A stretch of DNA of 7,144 nucleotides from Phycisphaerales bacterium (lineage in GTDB: Bacteria; Planctomycetota; Phycisphaerae; Phycisphaerales; SM1A02). Below, piece after piece: positions 5,192 through 7,144 of the stretch. Position numbers and translations under genes: made by a program. The stretch's first letter is position 1. Every line of letters begins with the position of its first letter. The notes beneath the pieces were generated by a model. It saw only the letters and a program-made list of their open reading frames with translations, made no database searches and was not told where the DNA came from. The stretch is from the NCBI GenBank assembly GCA_007127615.1, contig SKZB01000387.1, forward strand, positions 1 to 7,144, given 5' to 3'.

Positions 5192-6615
5192 GCGTTCTGG
5201 GGACACAGCTTGACACCCTGCGGCGATTGCGGTCCATCGAAGTGGCGGGCTCGGTGGCGGCGGTGCGCGGGTTGAGCGTACTGGTTCAGTACCTGCCGCT
5301 GCCCGTCGGTTCGCTCGTTCGAATCGAAGCGCCGGCCCGGCGAAGGCAACTCGCGACCGAAAGCATCCGCGGTGAAGTCGTCGGGTTCGACGGCGACCAT
5401 GCCGTCGTCATGCTCTTCTCCGGCAGCGCCGGGATCGCACCGGGACTGCGCGTGATCGGTGAGCAATCCGCACAAACCTGTCCTGTCGGCGACTGTCTGC
5501 TGGGGCGCATTCTCAACGGGATGGGCGAGCCGATCGACGGCGGCCGCCCGCTGAACGACACGACCTTGCGTCCGCTCGCCCCCGAGCCGACCGGTGCCCT
5601 GACCCGCCGAAGAATCGACGAGCCGTTGCCGACCGGCGTGGCCGCGATCGATGCGATGGTCACGCTCGGCAAGGGTCAGCGGATCGGCATCTTCTCCGGC
5701 CCCGGCGTGGGCAAGTCCACGCTCGTGGCGTCGATCGCGCGGCACACCAGTGCGGACGTCAATGTCATTGCGCTCATCGGCGAGCGCGGCCGGGAGGTGC
5801 GCGACTTTCTCGAATCCGCGCTCGGTCCGGAAGGCCTCGCCCGTTCCGTCGTCATTGTGGCGACCGGAGATGAATCGCCGCTTCTCCGTGTGCGCGCCGC
5901 GATGGTCGCCTGCACCGCGGCGGAGTACTTCCGTGACCTCGGCGCCGATGTCATGCTGATGATGGACTCCATCACCCGGTTCGCGCAGGCCCAGCGGCAG
6001 ATCGGACTGACCGTCGGCGAGCAGCCCGCCACGAAGGGTTACACGCCTTCCGTCTTCGCGATGATGCCGCGTCTGCTGGAACGCGCCGGGGCGATGAGCA
6101 GCGGCGGCTCGATCACCGGACTCTACGCCGTGCTCGTGGAAGGCGATGATCTCAACGAGCCGATCTCCGACGCCGCGCGGGGAATTCTCGACGGGCATAT
6201 CGCCCTCTCCCGCAAACTGGCGTCACGCGGCCATTATCCTGCGATCGATCCGCTCGAATCGATCTCGCGCGTGGCGAACGACGTCTGCGATCAGCACCAC
6301 GTGCAGGCGCGGCGTACCCTCGTGCGGTTGTTGTCGGCATATTCGGAATCCGAAGAACTGATCAACATCGGCGCGTACGCGCGCGGGTCGAACCCCGATT
6401 GCGATGTGGCGATCGCCCTCAAGCCGCGCATTGATCAGTTTCTGCAGCAGTCGGACCGCGAGCCGGCTTCGTACCCGATGGTCTGCCGGCAGTTGATCGA
6501 ACTGGCCGCCGAGGCGGACGATCTTCGCCGCAAACTCGAAGGGGCCGCCCCCGCCGCGACGGCGCCCAACCCGATCACGAACACGCAGAGCCGAGACCGA
6601 TCCCACGCCTCCTGA
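5188..6615 (+). CDS. fliI: Flagellar type III export ATPase FliI
   Basis: FliI is the hexameric cytoplasmic ATPase of the flagellar export apparatus, homologous to the F1 beta subunit. It releases and delivers substrates with FliH and FliJ. The 475-residue product has an N-terminal beta-barrel domain (about 1-100). The Walker A loop is at 170-178 (SGPGVGKST). The catalytic Glu is E199 in GERGREVRDFLE, and Walker B ends at D260 in VMLMMDS. Typical FliI segments follow: GEQPATKGYTPSVFAMMPRLLERAG and ILDGHIALSRKLASRGHYPAID. The C-terminus has an extra Ala/Pro/Thr-rich tail of about 25 residues. The start is GTG 5188, which overlaps the fliH stop; GAGGA at 5174-5178 serves as ribosome site. Related ATPases from virulence secretion systems are excluded by the flagellar neighbours. 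Confidence 0.97.
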   Translation: MSVLGTQLDTLRRLRSIEVAGSVAAVRGLSVLVQYLPLPVGSLVRIEAPARRRQLATESIRGEVVGFDGDHAVVMLFSGSAGIAPGLRVIGEQSAQTCPVGDCLLGRILNGMGEPIDGGRPLNDTTLRPLAPEPTGALTRRRIDEPLPTGVAAIDAMVTLGKGQRIGIFSGPGVGKSTLVASIARHTSADVNVIALIGERGREVRDFLESALGPEGLARSVVIVATGDESPLLRVRAAMVACTAAEYFRDLGADVMLMMDSITRFAQAQRQIGLTVGEQPATKGYTPSVFAMMPRLLERAGAMSSGGSITGLYAVLVEGDDLNEPISDAARGILDGHIALSRKLASRGHYPAIDPLESISRVANDVCDQHHVQARRTLVRLLSAYSESEELINIGAYARGSNPDCDVAIALKPRIDQFLQQSDREPASYPMVCRQLIELAAEADDLRRKLEGAAPAATAPNPITNTQSRDRSHAS

Positions 6616-6625
6616 GTGAGCAACC

Positions 6626-7090
6626 ATGGCGAAGTTTCGTTTCAAGCTTGAGCCGGTTCTGAAAGCGCGTTGCCACGTCGAGCAGCAGCGTCAGCGTGAA
6701 GTTGCCGCGCTGGAGCGGGAGCGGCAGAGAATCGAGGATCACATTCGCAGTCAGCAGCAGTTTCTGGCGGACAGCAAGCTTCAACTGCGCGACCATCTGT
6801 TCGGGCCATTGGCCACGAACGACCTGCGCCTTCACGCCGCGTCGGGGTTGCGCATCATGCGGGAAGCGGACCGGCTGGTGGTGGAGTTGGCCGGTCTTCA
6901 TCAGCGACTCTCACGGGCGCGGCAGTCGCTGATCGAAGCGACCCGGGATCGTCGGGCCATTGAACTGCTGCGGGAGAAACGTTTCCAGGAGTGGAAAGCC
7001 GGACAGGAGAAAGCCGAAGCGGCGGCGCTCGATGAACTCGTGGTCCAGCGGGCCGCGCGATCGGACTTGATTCAGGAGAGCCACGAATGA
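6626..7090 (+). CDS. fliJ: Flagellar export protein FliJ
   Basis: FliJ is a small coiled-coil protein that inserts in the centre of the FliI hexamer, resembling the gamma stalk of F1, and helps recycle export chaperones. The 154-residue protein is of normal size (about 145-155) and is almost entirely charged helix. It has the N-terminal signature FRFKLEPVLKAR at 4-15. The typical C-terminal stretch is at 98-123, including SLIEATRDRRAIELLREKRF followed by QEW. Sequence conservation in FliJ is low, so identity relies on these two segments together with position directly after fliI. The ribosome site is modest (GAGTGAG 6614-6620). Its stop codon overlaps the start of the next gene (ATGA), suggesting translational coupling. 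Confidence 0.92.
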   Translation: MAKFRFKLEPVLKARCHVEQQRQREVAALERERQRIEDHIRSQQQFLADSKLQLRDHLFGPLATNDLRLHAASGLRIMREADRLVVELAGLHQRLSRARQSLIEATRDRRAIELLREKRFQEWKAGQEKAEAAALDELVVQRAARSDLIQESHE

Positions 7091-7144
7091 AAACCCTCTG
7101 GAATGTCGTCAGTTTCCTGGCCGTGGTCCACCTGCTCGCGCTGG
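7087..7144 (+). CDS. Start of a membrane-anchored protein in the ylxF/motE position, partial
   Basis: An ATG at 7087 overlaps the fliJ stop (ATGA), with AGGAG at 7074-7078 eight bases upstream. The visible 19 residues, MKTLWNVVSFLAVVHLLAL, are a short charged start followed by a hydrophobic stretch typical of an N-terminal membrane anchor or uncleaved signal. The frame continues past the window edge. In Firmicutes and relatives, the gene after fliJ (ylxF) encodes a membrane-anchored coiled-coil protein related to the stator chaperone MotE, so that role is plausible here by position. Too little is visible to identify the family. Confidence 0.75.
   Translation, partial: MKTLWNVVSFLAVVHLLAL

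Noticed and set aside
5002..6198. A 398-codon open frame on the minus strand opposite fliH and fliI
   Set aside because: It lies opposite the highly conserved FliI ATPase core, has a biased composition and no recognisable motif. It is explained by the GC-rich codon pattern of fliI.
1..7144. A hidden novel system, mobile element, CRISPR array, tRNA or rRNA
   Set aside because: Every large open region on the + strand is a recognisable flagellar gene. I saw no terminal inverted repeats, spaced direct repeat arrays, transposase or RNA gene signatures.

Overview
This window is a conserved flagellar basal-body and export operon, read entirely on the + strand. The gene order is flgB-flgC-fliE-fliF-fliG-fliH-fliI-fliJ, followed by the first bases of another gene. 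It is preceded by the last codons of a regulator with a Fis-type DNA-binding helix-turn-helix, the kind found at the end of sigma-54 activators (NtrC/FlbD/FleQ class). The DNA is high in GC. The order matches the flgB-fliJ block of many bacteria, including the Bacillus fla/che operon. The divergent FliF and FliH sequences, and the start of the gene after fliJ, remind me of Planctomycetota (Phycisphaerae-like). That placement is a moderate-confidence impression, not a demonstration.

Layout. Positions 2-91 are the 3' end of the regulator gene. Positions 92-247 are a dense regulatory region. It holds two near-identical 15-bp dyads (GCGCA-N5-TGCGC) exactly 30 bp apart, a perfect 14-bp palindrome, and a good sigma-54 promoter (GG-N10-GC) about 40 bp before the flgB start codon. 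Positions 248-1449 hold the rod proteins FlgB and FlgC and the MS-ring/rod adaptor FliE. A 116-bp gap (1450-1565) follows. It contains an exact sigma-28 -10 octamer without a good -35, a GC-rich hairpin followed by five T's, and a strong fliF ribosome site. Positions 1566-4295 hold the MS-ring protein FliF and the rotor/switch protein FliG. Positions 4370-7090 hold the export ATPase set FliH, FliI and FliJ. A new membrane-anchored protein starts at 7087 and runs off the window.

How the parts work together. FliF forms the MS ring in the inner membrane, and FliG binds its C-terminal tail and provides the torque surface. FliE joins the MS ring to the proximal rod made of FlgB and FlgC. FliH, FliI and FliJ deliver and energise substrates for the flagellar type III export gate. 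Tight spacing and the GTGA (fliH/fliI) and ATGA (fliJ/next gene) overlaps suggest translational coupling.

The proteins are ordinary for a flagellar operon, and I see no unknown gene system, mobile element, CRISPR or RNA gene. The most interesting content is the regulatory architecture upstream of flgB, where a likely activator gene, twin activator-like sites and a sigma-54 promoter lie side by side.
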